NCBI GenBank assembly: GCA_002327905.1
Contig: DCUY01000073.1
Coordinates: 1-16,292 of the forward strand
From: Caldifarciminota bacterium UBA2202
Lineage (GTDB): Bacteria; Hydrothermota; 32-111
Direction of reading: 5' to 3'
DNA: 16,292 bases
The notes under the pieces are model-generated. The model was given only the letters and a program-made list of their open reading frames with translations, ran no database searches and was not told where the DNA came from. Every line of letters starts with the position of its first letter. The first letter of the stretch is position 1. A program made the translations under genes and the position numbers. Below, one piece after another: positions 8,263 through 15,604 of this stretch.

Positions 8263-9564
8263 GTGAAGAAAAACCTCGTTTTGCTTTTGCTGTCCCTTAC
8301 TCTCCTGTTTAGTTTTTCATTTGCGCAGGAGCAGGCATCAGGCGGAACGGATTTAAATCCCAATGCGATTTCATCTGAAACCGAAAGGCTTGGAAGCATG
8401 CTACAGCTCTCCGATATACCGAATGACGGAGGAGGCGGCATTGAAATCAATTGGACATTAAATGATTCCCTGAGCAATTACTTCATCACAATAATCAGGC
8501 GAGAGGGAAATATTAAAAAAATCGTCGCATCTGACCTTCTCGCATCAAGCGGACAAGTCAGGGATGTTAATTCCGATGAAAACAAATCAAATGTGAAAGA
8601 CGGGACAGAGTATTTTTATACTGCAGTTTTAAGCGAATATGCAGTTTCACAGGAGATACTGGATTATTTAGTTTGTGATTCCCTTGACATGGAAGCTATG
8701 ACAATAGCTGATGCAAATCAGGTATATCTTATCTCTGATGAGAGCGGTCCTGTGAAATCAAAGGCATCATGGTTCAATCTTGAAAGACTCACAGTTCTTA
8801 TTTCAGCGATAATAATTACATTCCTTTTTCTTTTGTATCTTCAGCTTGCAAGAAAAGGAAAGGAACTCTACATAAGAAAGATAAGCGGTCTTGACGCAGT
8901 TGAAGAGGCAGTAGGAAGAAGCACTGAAATGGGAAAACCCATAATGTATATTCTCGGAATAGGATATGTGACTGACATACCCACCATTGCCGGACTCACC
9001 ATTCTCGGAAGAGTCTCCAAAAAAGTGGCTGAGTATGAAACAAAAATTCTTGTTCCTTCCTATGATCCGGTCGTTATGACTACTGCGCAGGAAGTTGTAA
9101 AAGAGGCATTTACAGAGGCGGGCAGGCCTGATTTATATAATAAGAATGACATAATGTATATAACTCAGGACCAGTTCGGATATGCTGCCGGAGTTGACGG
9201 AATGATGCTCAGAGAGAAACCGGGAGCAGTATTCCTTCAAGGATTGTTCTTTGCGGAATCGCTTATTCTTGCGGAGACAGGGCATTCGATAGGAGCTATA
9301 CAGATAGCGGGAACGACAGAGACTGCACAACTTCCGTTCTTTGTAGCGGCGTGCGACTATACTCTCATAGGAGAGGAGATGATGGCGGCATCCGTATATC
9401 TGCAGAAAGATCCGCTTATGCTCAGTTCAATAGCGGCGGAAGATGTAATGAAAGTAATCATCATTATAATATTGCTGATAGGGCTCATTCTTGGAATTCT
9501 CGGACCGGGAATGCATATAGAATTCTTCGACAAACTATTCAATCTACTGATTGAGATACTATAA
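8263..9564 (+). CDS. Cassette 2 protein A': Fn3-like ectodomain, DUF6754-like cytosolic domain
   Basis: This is the paralogue of the protein at 4893-6098 with the same plan: signal peptide (1-20, SFSFA before QE), ectodomain to about residue 174, span at about 175-194, basic RKGK, cytosolic DUF6754-like domain (about 199-400) and a C-terminal span. The cytosolic part keeps EAVGRSTEMGKP, KKVAEYETKILVP, DQFGYAAGVDGMM and GAIQIAGT. The ectodomain is about 30 residues longer than in the first copy, with extra sequence around 125-160, and is much less similar. The start is GTG at 8263 with AGGAGG at 8253-8258. The ATG two bases earlier is followed at once by TGA and cannot be the start. The signal peptide begins exactly at the GTG, which supports the choice. 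Confidence 0.85.
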   Translation: MKKNLVLLLLSLTLLFSFSFAQEQASGGTDLNPNAISSETERLGSMLQLSDIPNDGGGGIEINWTLNDSLSNYFITIIRREGNIKKIVASDLLASSGQVRDVNSDENKSNVKDGTEYFYTAVLSEYAVSQEILDYLVCDSLDMEAMTIADANQVYLISDESGPVKSKASWFNLERLTVLISAIIITFLFLLYLQLARKGKELYIRKISGLDAVEEAVGRSTEMGKPIMYILGIGYVTDIPTIAGLTILGRVSKKVAEYETKILVPSYDPVVMTTAQEVVKEAFTEAGRPDLYNKNDIMYITQDQFGYAAGVDGMMLREKPGAVFLQGLFFAESLILAETGHSIGAIQIAGTTETAQLPFFVAACDYTLIGEEMMAASVYLQKDPLMLSSIAAEDVMKVIIIIILLIGLILGILGPGMHIEFFDKLFNLLIEIL

Positions 9565-9573
9565 GGAGGAAGA

Positions 9574-10212
9574 ATGTTGAAAGGAAAAAACATTCCATTG
9601 GCAATCACATTCACAGTGGGACTAATAATGATTGTCTCATTCTTCATACCCCACAGACCATTCGGAGACATTGAACAGATTTCTCTGAAGTGGTACTCAA
9701 TTATCGCCGGATTCACAATGCTTCTCGGAGTTGATTCTCTACTTGGACTTCATTTCAGAAAGGTAAAAAGAAAAGAAGAAAATTGGATACATTCCATAGT
9801 CCTGATAGCAGGATTTGTAATGGTTGTCATAGCCGGAGTGTGGGGCACAATACAATACGGCAGTGCTTTTGACGAGAGATCTTTCTTCACTTACATCTAT
9901 AATTATTTCATAGTGCCTCTTCAGTCGACAATGTTCTCTCTTCTCGCATTTTTCGTCGCTTCAGCCGCATATAGGGCATTCAGAGCGAGAAATGTCGATG
10001 CGGCTCTTCTTCTGATTACAGCCATAATAGTAATGCTTGGAAGAGTACCTGTGGGCGAACTTATATCTCCTTATCTGCCGAAATTCACGGATTGGATTAT
10101 GGAGGTGCCGCAGATGGCTGCAAAGAGAGGCATAGGGCTCGGGATTTATCTCGGTGCTTTGGGAGTTTCAATAAGAATAATTCTCGGCATAGAGAGAAGT
10201 TATCTTTCATAA
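9574..10212 (+). CDS. Cassette 2 protein B': polytopic membrane protein
   Basis: This is the paralogue of the protein at 6107-6784: 212 residues with about six membrane spans. It shares FFIPH near the N-terminus, the long block VPLQSTMFSLLAFFVASAA followed by RAFRAR, GRVPVGE, PQMAAKRGIG and the C-terminal RIILGIER. The loop between the middle spans is shorter and unrelated to that of the first copy. AAGGAGGAAG precedes the ATG, and the gene begins nine bases after protein A'. Function is unknown; keeping it next to A', C' and D' implies that the second copy is a complete functional set and not a remnant. Confidence 0.82.
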   Translation: MLKGKNIPLAITFTVGLIMIVSFFIPHRPFGDIEQISLKWYSIIAGFTMLLGVDSLLGLHFRKVKRKEENWIHSIVLIAGFVMVVIAGVWGTIQYGSAFDERSFFTYIYNYFIVPLQSTMFSLLAFFVASAAYRAFRARNVDAALLLITAIIVMLGRVPVGELISPYLPKFTDWIMEVPQMAAKRGIGLGIYLGALGVSIRIILGIERSYLS

Positions 10213-10222
10213 TGGAGAATGT

Positions 10223-11059
10223 ATGAAAATATTTGAAAAATTATCTCATATAGACAGAAGGTTCATATACATACTTATAGCAATAGTTGTAATTGTGCCT
10301 CTTCTTTTAAAACCCAAACTTCCGATAGTGCCGACAAAACCGGTAAAAGACATCTATGATTATGTTGAAAATCTTCCGCAGGGAAGCAATATTTTGATTT
10401 CAATTGATTATGATGCCGCTTCAATGCCTGAACAACAGCCGTTCCTTGAAGCGCTTTTAAGGCAGTGCTTCAGAAACAAACTTAAGCCGATAATGATTGT
10501 TCAGTGGCAGCTCGGGGCTCCTCTCGGAACAACAGGGCTCGAGAAAATTGCAAAAGAATGCAATGCTCAGTACGGAGTCGATTATATAAATCTCGGATAC
10601 CGCCCCGGGTATGTTGCGCAGATGGTAGGAATAGGAAGAGAAATACGGGATTATTTTGCAGTTGACTACAAGAATGTGTCAATTGATTCATTCCCTATTA
10701 TGAGAAATATACACAATTACAATGACTTTGCTCTTCTTGTCGGTCTTGAAGCAGGTGCGACTTATCTTTTGTGGGTCGAATATGCCGGTGGAAGATTCAA
10801 GCAGAAAATAGCATTGGCTCTCAATGCAGTCTCTGCGCCAGACGCATATTATTTTTATCAGTCAAAGCAGATAATCGGACTTGTCGGAGGAATGAAGGGA
10901 GCCGCAGAGTATGAAGTCCTTGAAAACAAGCCAGACCTTGCAGTAGCGGGAATGGCATCACAGTCATACTCTCATATTCTCATCATTCTCTTCATAGTCT
11001 TAGGCAATATCACATATTTTGTCGAAAAGAGCAGAAAGAAAAAGGAAGGAGGAAGATAA
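10223..11059 (+). CDS. Cassette 2 protein C': ectodomain anchored at both ends
   Basis: This is the paralogue of the protein at 6781-7647: 278 residues, with an N-terminal span (about 14-31), a soluble extracytoplasmic domain and a C-terminal span (about 252-270) followed by a basic tail. Shared elements are ISIDYDAASMPE, YRPGYVAQM, the PIMRNIHNYND region, NAVSAPDAYYFY and GGMKGAAEYE at 222-231. Outside these blocks it is the most diverged of the four pairs. The ribosome site is weak (TGGAGA), in contrast to most genes here. The stop and the next start overlap as TAATG. No enzyme family is recognised. Confidence 0.8.
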   Translation: MKIFEKLSHIDRRFIYILIAIVVIVPLLLKPKLPIVPTKPVKDIYDYVENLPQGSNILISIDYDAASMPEQQPFLEALLRQCFRNKLKPIMIVQWQLGAPLGTTGLEKIAKECNAQYGVDYINLGYRPGYVAQMVGIGREIRDYFAVDYKNVSIDSFPIMRNIHNYNDFALLVGLEAGATYLLWVEYAGGRFKQKIALALNAVSAPDAYYFYQSKQIIGLVGGMKGAAEYEVLENKPDLAVAGMASQSYSHILIILFIVLGNITYFVEKSRKKKEGGR

Positions 11060-11682
11060 TGGCAACAACAATAGGAATCTGGATAGCCGCAGGGCTTACG
11101 CTTTTCATTTACTCTTTTCTTTATAAGGACAATCCGTTCTATAAATTTGCAGAGCATCTGTATGTCGGAATCACAGCAGGATACTGGCTCATTTACACTT
11201 GGGCATACACGATTCAGCCGATGCTTTTGGACCCGATAATAAAGAACAAGGAATTCATTCTTATTATACCTGCGTTCTTCGGAGTTATAATGCTGACGAG
11301 ATGGTTCCCAAGCATTTCATGGCTGTCAAGATGGTCAATAGCATTCACAGTAGGTATAGGAGCGGGACTTGGAGTCACAGGTTCAATTCAAGGATTCATT
11401 CTTCCTCAATTGAAATCCACCATTCTTCCTTTGACCGGGTTAAATTTCGCCACATTCAACAATCTGCTTATCATATTCGGTGTCTTTACCACTCTTGTTT
11501 ATTTTTATTTTTCAAGAGAGCATAAAGGCTTGTTAGGGCACACAGCAAAGGTGGGAATGACTTTCATTATGATAGCATTCGGCGCATCATTCGGATACAC
11601 TGTGATGGCGCGTATTTCTCTTCTCATCGGAAGAATATATTTTCTCATGTTTGACTGGATAGGAATGATGTTCGGCAAATGA
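11059..11682 (+). CDS. Cassette 2 protein D': polytopic membrane protein
   Basis: This is the paralogue of the protein at 7649-8254: 207 residues with about six membrane spans. YSFLYKDNPFYKFAEHL near residue 20 and the C-terminal VGMTFIMIAFGASFGYTVMA are nearly identical to the first copy, and even the DNA at 11109-11150 resembles that at 7705-7748. The ATG overlaps the stop of C' by one base, with AAGGAGGAAG just before. The stop overlaps the start of the lipoyl-transfer gene (ATGA). It closes the second cassette. Confidence 0.82.
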   Translation: MATTIGIWIAAGLTLFIYSFLYKDNPFYKFAEHLYVGITAGYWLIYTWAYTIQPMLLDPIIKNKEFILIIPAFFGVIMLTRWFPSISWLSRWSIAFTVGIGAGLGVTGSIQGFILPQLKSTILPLTGLNFATFNNLLIIFGVFTTLVYFYFSREHKGLLGHTAKVGMTFIMIAFGASFGYTVMARISLLIGRIYFLMFDWIGMMFGK

Positions 11683-12434
11683 AGGCGTATTTTGTCAAAC
11701 TCGGATGCTATGATGTATTTACGAACATGGCTGTTGATGAATATCTCTATAAAAATATCAAGGAGCCGGTCCTGAGATTCTATGAATTTTCAAAGCCGTC
11801 AGTCACTTTAGGATACAACCAGAGGTATGGTAGCAGATTCAACATGGATTTTATTGAGAGCAGTAGCATACCAATCACGCGCAGGCTTACCGGCGGAAGA
11901 GCTGTATTTCATGACGGAGACCTGACTTATTCCATATCATCGGATTTTGAATTTTTCACGCAAGGAGGAAATTCTCTTGACATGGTGAGCAGATATAAAA
12001 AAATCTCCGATGTGTTTTATCAGGGATTCAAATCCATGGGAATGAATATTGACCTCAATGAAAACAAATCCATGAAGCCGTTTTCATCCAATTGCTTTGA
12101 CACATCCTCCATTTATGAAATCACGGTAAAAGATTTTAAAATACTCGGAAGCGCTCAAGTATTCTCAGAGAGAGGATTTCTTCAGCAGGGCACGATTCTT
12201 GTGAAAAACGGAGTGTATAACCCGTCTGACCTTTACGGAGAAAATCTTCAAAAGAATATTGAAAATCTTACAGGTATGGTTTATAATATTAAAGATATGG
12301 CTAACGGGTTATATAGTGCTTTTTTTGAAATGTTCAACTATGAATGGGAAGAGATTAATGTCAGCGCGGCTGATGCAAATGTCGCAGAGTTGGTTGAATT
12401 CTATAAAAACAGCGATTGGATAAAGAGGGTTTAA
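11679..12434 (+). CDS. Lipoate-protein ligase A / octanoyltransferase (LipM-like) family protein
   Basis: This 251-residue enzyme is of the biotin/lipoate transferase fold and attaches octanoyl or lipoyl groups to lipoyl domains such as GcvH. Visible are the N-terminal NMAVDEYLY (16-24), RRLTGGRAVFH at 68-78 and KILGSAQVFSERGF from 154, where Lys154 is the conserved active-site lysine. SNCFDTSSIYE around Cys139 resembles the loop that carries the catalytic cysteine of LipM octanoyltransferases. Together with LQQGTIL and the lack of the C-terminal LplA domain, this makes LipM more likely than LplA, though not certain. There is no good ribosome site; the ATGA overlap with protein D' suggests reinitiation. 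The link to gcvPB at the start of the window fits lipoylation for glycine cleavage. Confidence 0.88.
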   Translation: MKAYFVKLGCYDVFTNMAVDEYLYKNIKEPVLRFYEFSKPSVTLGYNQRYGSRFNMDFIESSSIPITRRLTGGRAVFHDGDLTYSISSDFEFFTQGGNSLDMVSRYKKISDVFYQGFKSMGMNIDLNENKSMKPFSSNCFDTSSIYEITVKDFKILGSAQVFSERGFLQQGTILVKNGVYNPSDLYGENLQKNIENLTGMVYNIKDMANGLYSAFFEMFNYEWEEINVSAADANVAELVEFYKNSDWIKRV

Positions 12435-13312
12435 TGGATTTAACTGCAAAATTGGAAGTCTTTTCAGGAGTGGAGCTGATAAACCTTATATCTCAAGGCA
12501 AGAGAACAGGCGTTCTATATTTTGACATATCAGGTGAAAAAGGAGAGCTCTGTTTTAACGAAGGAGTTCCTGTTCACGCAGCCTACAAATCCCTCTTCGG
12601 AGAAGAGGCCCTTTACAACATTATGATAGAAAAGCAGGGCACAGTCTCTTTTAAGGACAATCTTCCGGTGAAGGAGCACACAATACAAAACGGCAATACA
12701 GCTGAACTGATGAATCAGATAGAAAAAAGGAAGGTTGAATTTGATGATCTGGCGAAGAGGCTTCCTCCGTTTGAAGCTGTGCTTGAGAAGCGCGCTGACG
12801 GTATAGGAGAGAATATAAGCCTCAGAAAATCGGACTGGGCAGTCATAAGAATTGTTGACGGTAGAAAAAACATCAGAACTGTAATAAAAGAGAGCAAACT
12901 TCCGCTTCTGGAAGCCTACAAGACTCTTGAATATCTTTTGTCAAAAGGGATGATTTTCGACAAATCACAGTCAGAGAGATTGAAACAGATTCTTCTGACT
13001 TCAATGAACAATATCCTTGATGCCTTCTCTATAAAAGGCGCGAATACCAAGGATTGGGCTCTCGCACTGATAGATATGATTATGGGTAGCGGATATGAGA
13101 CCATAGGCGGCATGATTAAATATTCGAATGATTCATTGAGCGCGGAGGAATCGATTGTAAAAGTTATTGACGAAGAAAAAGTGGAGAAGATTAAAAAACT
13201 CCTGTATAAAGCGTCATTAGAAAAGGCATCAGGAGATTTGGGGCAGATGATTGCGAAGAAAAAATATAAAGAGTTAATGCAAAAAGAAGGGGTAAGTGAT
13301 GGGACTTTCTGA
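12434..13312 (+). CDS. DUF4388 (PATAN) domain protein
   Basis: The N-terminal 100 residues follow the DUF4388/PATAN pattern: FSGVELINLISQGKRTGVLYF, then GELCFNEGVPVHAAY and GEEALYNIM. A second part (about 125-175) looks like the winged-helix segment often found after it (SDWAVIRIVDGRKNIRTVI, then LEYLLSKGMI). The last 110 residues are helical. Such domains occur in bacterial signalling and polarity proteins; the partner here is unknown. A longer frame opens at a TTG at 12416, but ATG 12434 is preferred. It has GAGG at 12425-12428, makes a TAATG overlap with the previous stop, and places the domain start correctly. This gives 292 residues, with a 14-base overlap with the next gene. Confidence 0.85.
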   Translation: MDLTAKLEVFSGVELINLISQGKRTGVLYFDISGEKGELCFNEGVPVHAAYKSLFGEEALYNIMIEKQGTVSFKDNLPVKEHTIQNGNTAELMNQIEKRKVEFDDLAKRLPPFEAVLEKRADGIGENISLRKSDWAVIRIVDGRKNIRTVIKESKLPLLEAYKTLEYLLSKGMIFDKSQSERLKQILLTSMNNILDAFSIKGANTKDWALALIDMIMGSGYETIGGMIKYSNDSLSAEESIVKVIDEEKVEKIKKLLYKASLEKASGDLGQMIAKKKYKELMQKEGVSDGTF

Positions 13313-14051
13313 ATTGATAGAACATTTGAAATCCCGCTTCCTCATTATCGGCGGTGTGAGAATCAGTAAAGAGGATGGCGAGACAGTGGAGACTGTCGGT
13401 GAGGCAAATGTTAAGATAAATGATATAGGAGCATTTTTGGGGTCTGCGGGAGAGGTTGTATTCAACCGACTTCAGCTTTCCGCTCCTGAGTATGCAGTAT
13501 TCAATGTTGATGACATGAATATCATTTTAATTAACGAGAAGACAAATTTCACAGTGCTTCGGGTTAACGGAGATGCCAAAGGATTGTACGAAGCATTTAT
13601 GGATGCCTCCAAAGAGAAGATTGAAGAGATTAAGCCTGAGGAGCCGAAAGAGGAGGAACAGCCCTCCACGATTGAGACATCAGACCTTTCTGATTTCGCC
13701 GAATCAATCGCTGTAAACAAGCTTGGAGAGATAGAGAGAAAGCTTTTATCGGCAAAAGTGACTCAGCTTAATTACTTGGTAGAAGAGTTTTCAAAAGGCG
13801 GAAGCACTGAAAAGTGGAACAGCTCCGTTTCAGGAATGATATCAAATGTACCTGAATTGAAAGAGGCTCTCATAGTCACAAACAAAGTCTCAATAAATGA
13901 AATAGTGAAAATCGAAATCACAAGAGAAGAGATTCAGGCAAAGACAAAAATATTGATAGACGGAATCTGCAAAAAAGCCGTTGATGAATACGGCGCTGCT
14001 GAAGCCAAAAGAATGGTGCAGAGTGTCATTGAAAAACTCAGCAGAAAGTAA
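13299..14051 (+). CDS. Unknown cytosolic protein, possibly Roadblock/LC7-like N-terminus
   Basis: This 250-residue soluble protein has three parts: an alpha/beta domain (about 1-105), an acidic linker rich in Glu and Pro (about 108-135) and a helical C-terminal domain. The first part (SRFLIIGGVRISKEDGETVE, then AVFNVDDMNIILINE) has the helix-strand-strand order of Roadblock/LC7 proteins, but no motif is decisive. The segment at about 160-175 (LVEEFSKGGSTEKW) resembles LDAFSIKGANTKDW near 195 of the DUF4388 protein just upstream, suggesting a shared helical domain. GTG at 13296 directly precedes ATG 13299; the ATG, with AAGGGG six bases before it, is preferred. The gene overlaps the upstream one by 14 bases. 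Confidence 0.72.
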   Translation: MGLSELIEHLKSRFLIIGGVRISKEDGETVETVGEANVKINDIGAFLGSAGEVVFNRLQLSAPEYAVFNVDDMNIILINEKTNFTVLRVNGDAKGLYEAFMDASKEKIEEIKPEEPKEEEQPSTIETSDLSDFAESIAVNKLGEIERKLLSAKVTQLNYLVEEFSKGGSTEKWNSSVSGMISNVPELKEALIVTNKVSINEIVKIEITREEIQAKTKILIDGICKKAVDEYGAAEAKRMVQSVIEKLSRK

Positions 14052-14062
14052 AGGAGAGTAAA

Positions 14063-14758
14063 ATGACATATAATATTGAAATGTTAAAAGACAAGAACAG
14101 AGCAAGTTTCGTCTTCTCTCACATAAATGAAACCATTGCCAAAACCGGAGTGACAGGGTACACGGATGAGACTATCAGGCAGATAGTGGTTGTTCTGAAA
14201 CAGTCTTTGGATACTGCGAACATTGAAACAGTGAATAAAATTGAATATGTTTCAAAAGACAAGAAACTTGCCGTTTTTATAAAATCAGGCGGTATATACG
14301 GTCTTTTGGTCGATTCAAAGACCGAGGTTGATTTTGAATCTTCTCTTGTCAAAGATAAAGCGGAAGAGAAGGCGCAGGAAGATGACAAATCCGGCAAAGC
14401 AAAAATTGTCATCAAAGAGAGAAAGAAGATTTCAATAAAAGGCGGAAAGAGAGAGGATGTCGAAGAAGAGAAAGAGATAGAATCATTAAAAGCGGAACCT
14501 GCTTCTCAGCAGTCGTCTGCAATAAAAGTTGACTCTTCAACCTTTGTTTCAATAAAAAAAGTTGCGAATGAGTATCTTGATGATTTTTCCGATGATATTG
14601 TGAATAATCTTATCCATGAAATGAAGCTTAATGTTTCTTTGATGACAGGAGATGACGTAGAAAAATTTCTCAAACGCCTTTTAAATTCATCAAAACTTAT
14701 AATAGGTCCGAGTCAATCGCAGAAAATGATCGATGATATAAAGAAAAAAATAACATAA
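14063..14758 (+). CDS. Unknown cytosolic protein with charged linker
   Basis: I do not recognise this 231-residue soluble protein. It has the same plan as its upstream neighbour: an alpha/beta N-terminal domain (about 1-105, ending in strands KKLAVFIKSGGIYGLLV), a very charged Lys/Glu linker (about 110-155) and a helical C-terminal domain (about 160-231, FVSIKKVANEYLDDF to the end). There is no signal peptide or membrane span. AAGGAG at 14051-14056 sets the start, six bases before the ATG. Order and layout suggest that the three genes at 12434-14758 form one adaptor or signalling module, and a distant relation of this protein to the one before it is possible. Confidence 0.72.
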   Translation: MTYNIEMLKDKNRASFVFSHINETIAKTGVTGYTDETIRQIVVVLKQSLDTANIETVNKIEYVSKDKKLAVFIKSGGIYGLLVDSKTEVDFESSLVKDKAEEKAQEDDKSGKAKIVIKERKKISIKGGKREDVEEEKEIESLKAEPASQQSSAIKVDSSTFVSIKKVANEYLDDFSDDIVNNLIHEMKLNVSLMTGDDVEKFLKRLLNSSKLIIGPSQSQKMIDDIKKKIT

Positions 14759-14768
14759 TGGAGGAGAT

Positions 14769-15158
14769 ATGGTAATAGCTCTAATCAAAGATTTGCTTTT
14801 TCTTCAAACCGGAATTCCGCAGTATGTGGTTAATTCCAAATTCACTGCAAGCGTGCTCACTATTGCAGGCGCAATAATGCTCTGGTTCGCGCTCTTCTTT
14901 ATGGGAGTGATGGCTAAAAGGTACGAAAAGGTTCTTCATAAAAAGACGGACTGGCAGTTTATTATTCTTTCTCCGACAGGAATTTTGATTTATGCGGTTA
15001 TTCAGGCGTATAGTCTGATAGTGGTAGGCAATCTTAAGATGACTGACTCTGAAACATGGATAGCATATATATTCTTTTTCTTGTCAGGCGTCTTGTCCCT
15101 CTTAGGATCTCTAAGATTCTTCAAGGTTGTAATGCCCCATAAAGGAGGATCAAAATGA
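14769..15158 (+). CDS. Small three-span membrane protein
   Basis: The 129-residue protein has about three hydrophobic spans (near 28-48, 65-87 and 97-116) with basic loops (AKRYEKVLHKKTDW) between the first and second. No family is recognised. GGAGGAG at 14760-14766 lies very close to the ATG, so the effective spacing from the GGAGG core is about four bases. The stop overlaps the start of the next small membrane protein by four bases (ATGA). The two probably form a pair, and their place at the end of the operon suggests accessory subunits of the membrane system. Confidence 0.75.
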   Translation: MVIALIKDLLFLQTGIPQYVVNSKFTASVLTIAGAIMLWFALFFMGVMAKRYEKVLHKKTDWQFIILSPTGILIYAVIQAYSLIVVGNLKMTDSETWIAYIFFFLSGVLSLLGSLRFFKVVMPHKGGSK

Positions 15159-15505
15159 GAATATTATTTCCAGCTGAAATCCTTCTTGCATTGGGAATGA
15201 TTCTCTTCTCAGCATCGCTTTTCATATCCGGATTCATTGTGCGCAGACTTTTGAAAATCATCAGAAGACACGGTATATGGATTCTTCAGATACTTGGCGG
15301 AATTCTCGTGCTTGCCGGAGCAATAGTTCATATTATCAAACTTACGGTTTATTTTCCTGCGCTTGCAAGGTCAAATCCTTATGACCTTCTTCCGCAGATT
15401 GCCAAGACGATGCAGGTCGGTTCAATTGAATCCTTGATGGTTCTTCTGGCAGGTCTTTTCGCAGTAGTCGCCTCACTTATCTATTTTGCTTGGACAAGCA
15501 GATAA
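15155..15505 (+). CDS. Small three-span membrane protein
   Basis: The 116-residue protein has three predicted spans (about 5-27, 41-64 and 91-112), a basic RRLLKIIRRHG loop after the first, and an extracytoplasmic segment (about 66-88, ALARSNPYDLLPQ). The family is unknown. It is coupled to the preceding gene by an ATGA overlap, with an AAAGGAGG site at about 15140-15148. It is the last gene before the only real intergenic gap of the cluster. No terminator hairpin with a T-run follows, so read-through into exbB is possible. Confidence 0.74.
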   Translation: MRILFPAEILLALGMILFSASLFISGFIVRRLLKIIRRHGIWILQILGGILVLAGAIVHIIKLTVYFPALARSNPYDLLPQIAKTMQVGSIESLMVLLAGLFAVVASLIYFAWTSR

Positions 15506-15519
15506 TTGACAACGAGGTA

Positions 15520-15547
15520 TTGACTTTGACAGCAGTTGAGGTATAAT
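15520..15547 (+). promoter_or_regulatory. Strong sigma70-type promoter for exbB-exbD
   Basis: TTGACT at 15520-15525 (five of six consensus bases) and a perfect TATAAT at 15542-15547 are separated by 16 bases. TTGAC also occurs at 15506, 15526 and 15573, and GAGGTAT is repeated at 15514, 15538 and 15596, the last covering the ribosome site. The repeats could be operator half-sites or chance. The predicted start near 15554 leaves about 50 bases of leader before the GTG at 15605. Confidence 0.65.
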
Positions 15548-15604
15548 TTTGAGCTGGAATTTTGAAAGTAATTTGACAAAAATAAAACCTAACAGGAGGT
15601 ATCT

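Noticed and set aside
8261..8266. ATG just before the GTG of protein A'
   Set aside because: It is followed immediately by TGA. The GTG at 8263 opens directly into a signal peptide.
12416..12433. TTG start extending the DUF4388 protein by six codons
   Set aside because: ATG 12434 has a well-spaced GAGG and a TAATG overlap; the extension adds nothing to the domain.
15487..15500. Inverted repeat TGCTTG/CAAGCA as a possible terminator
   Set aside because: It is short, lies within the last codons of the gene and has no T-run after it.
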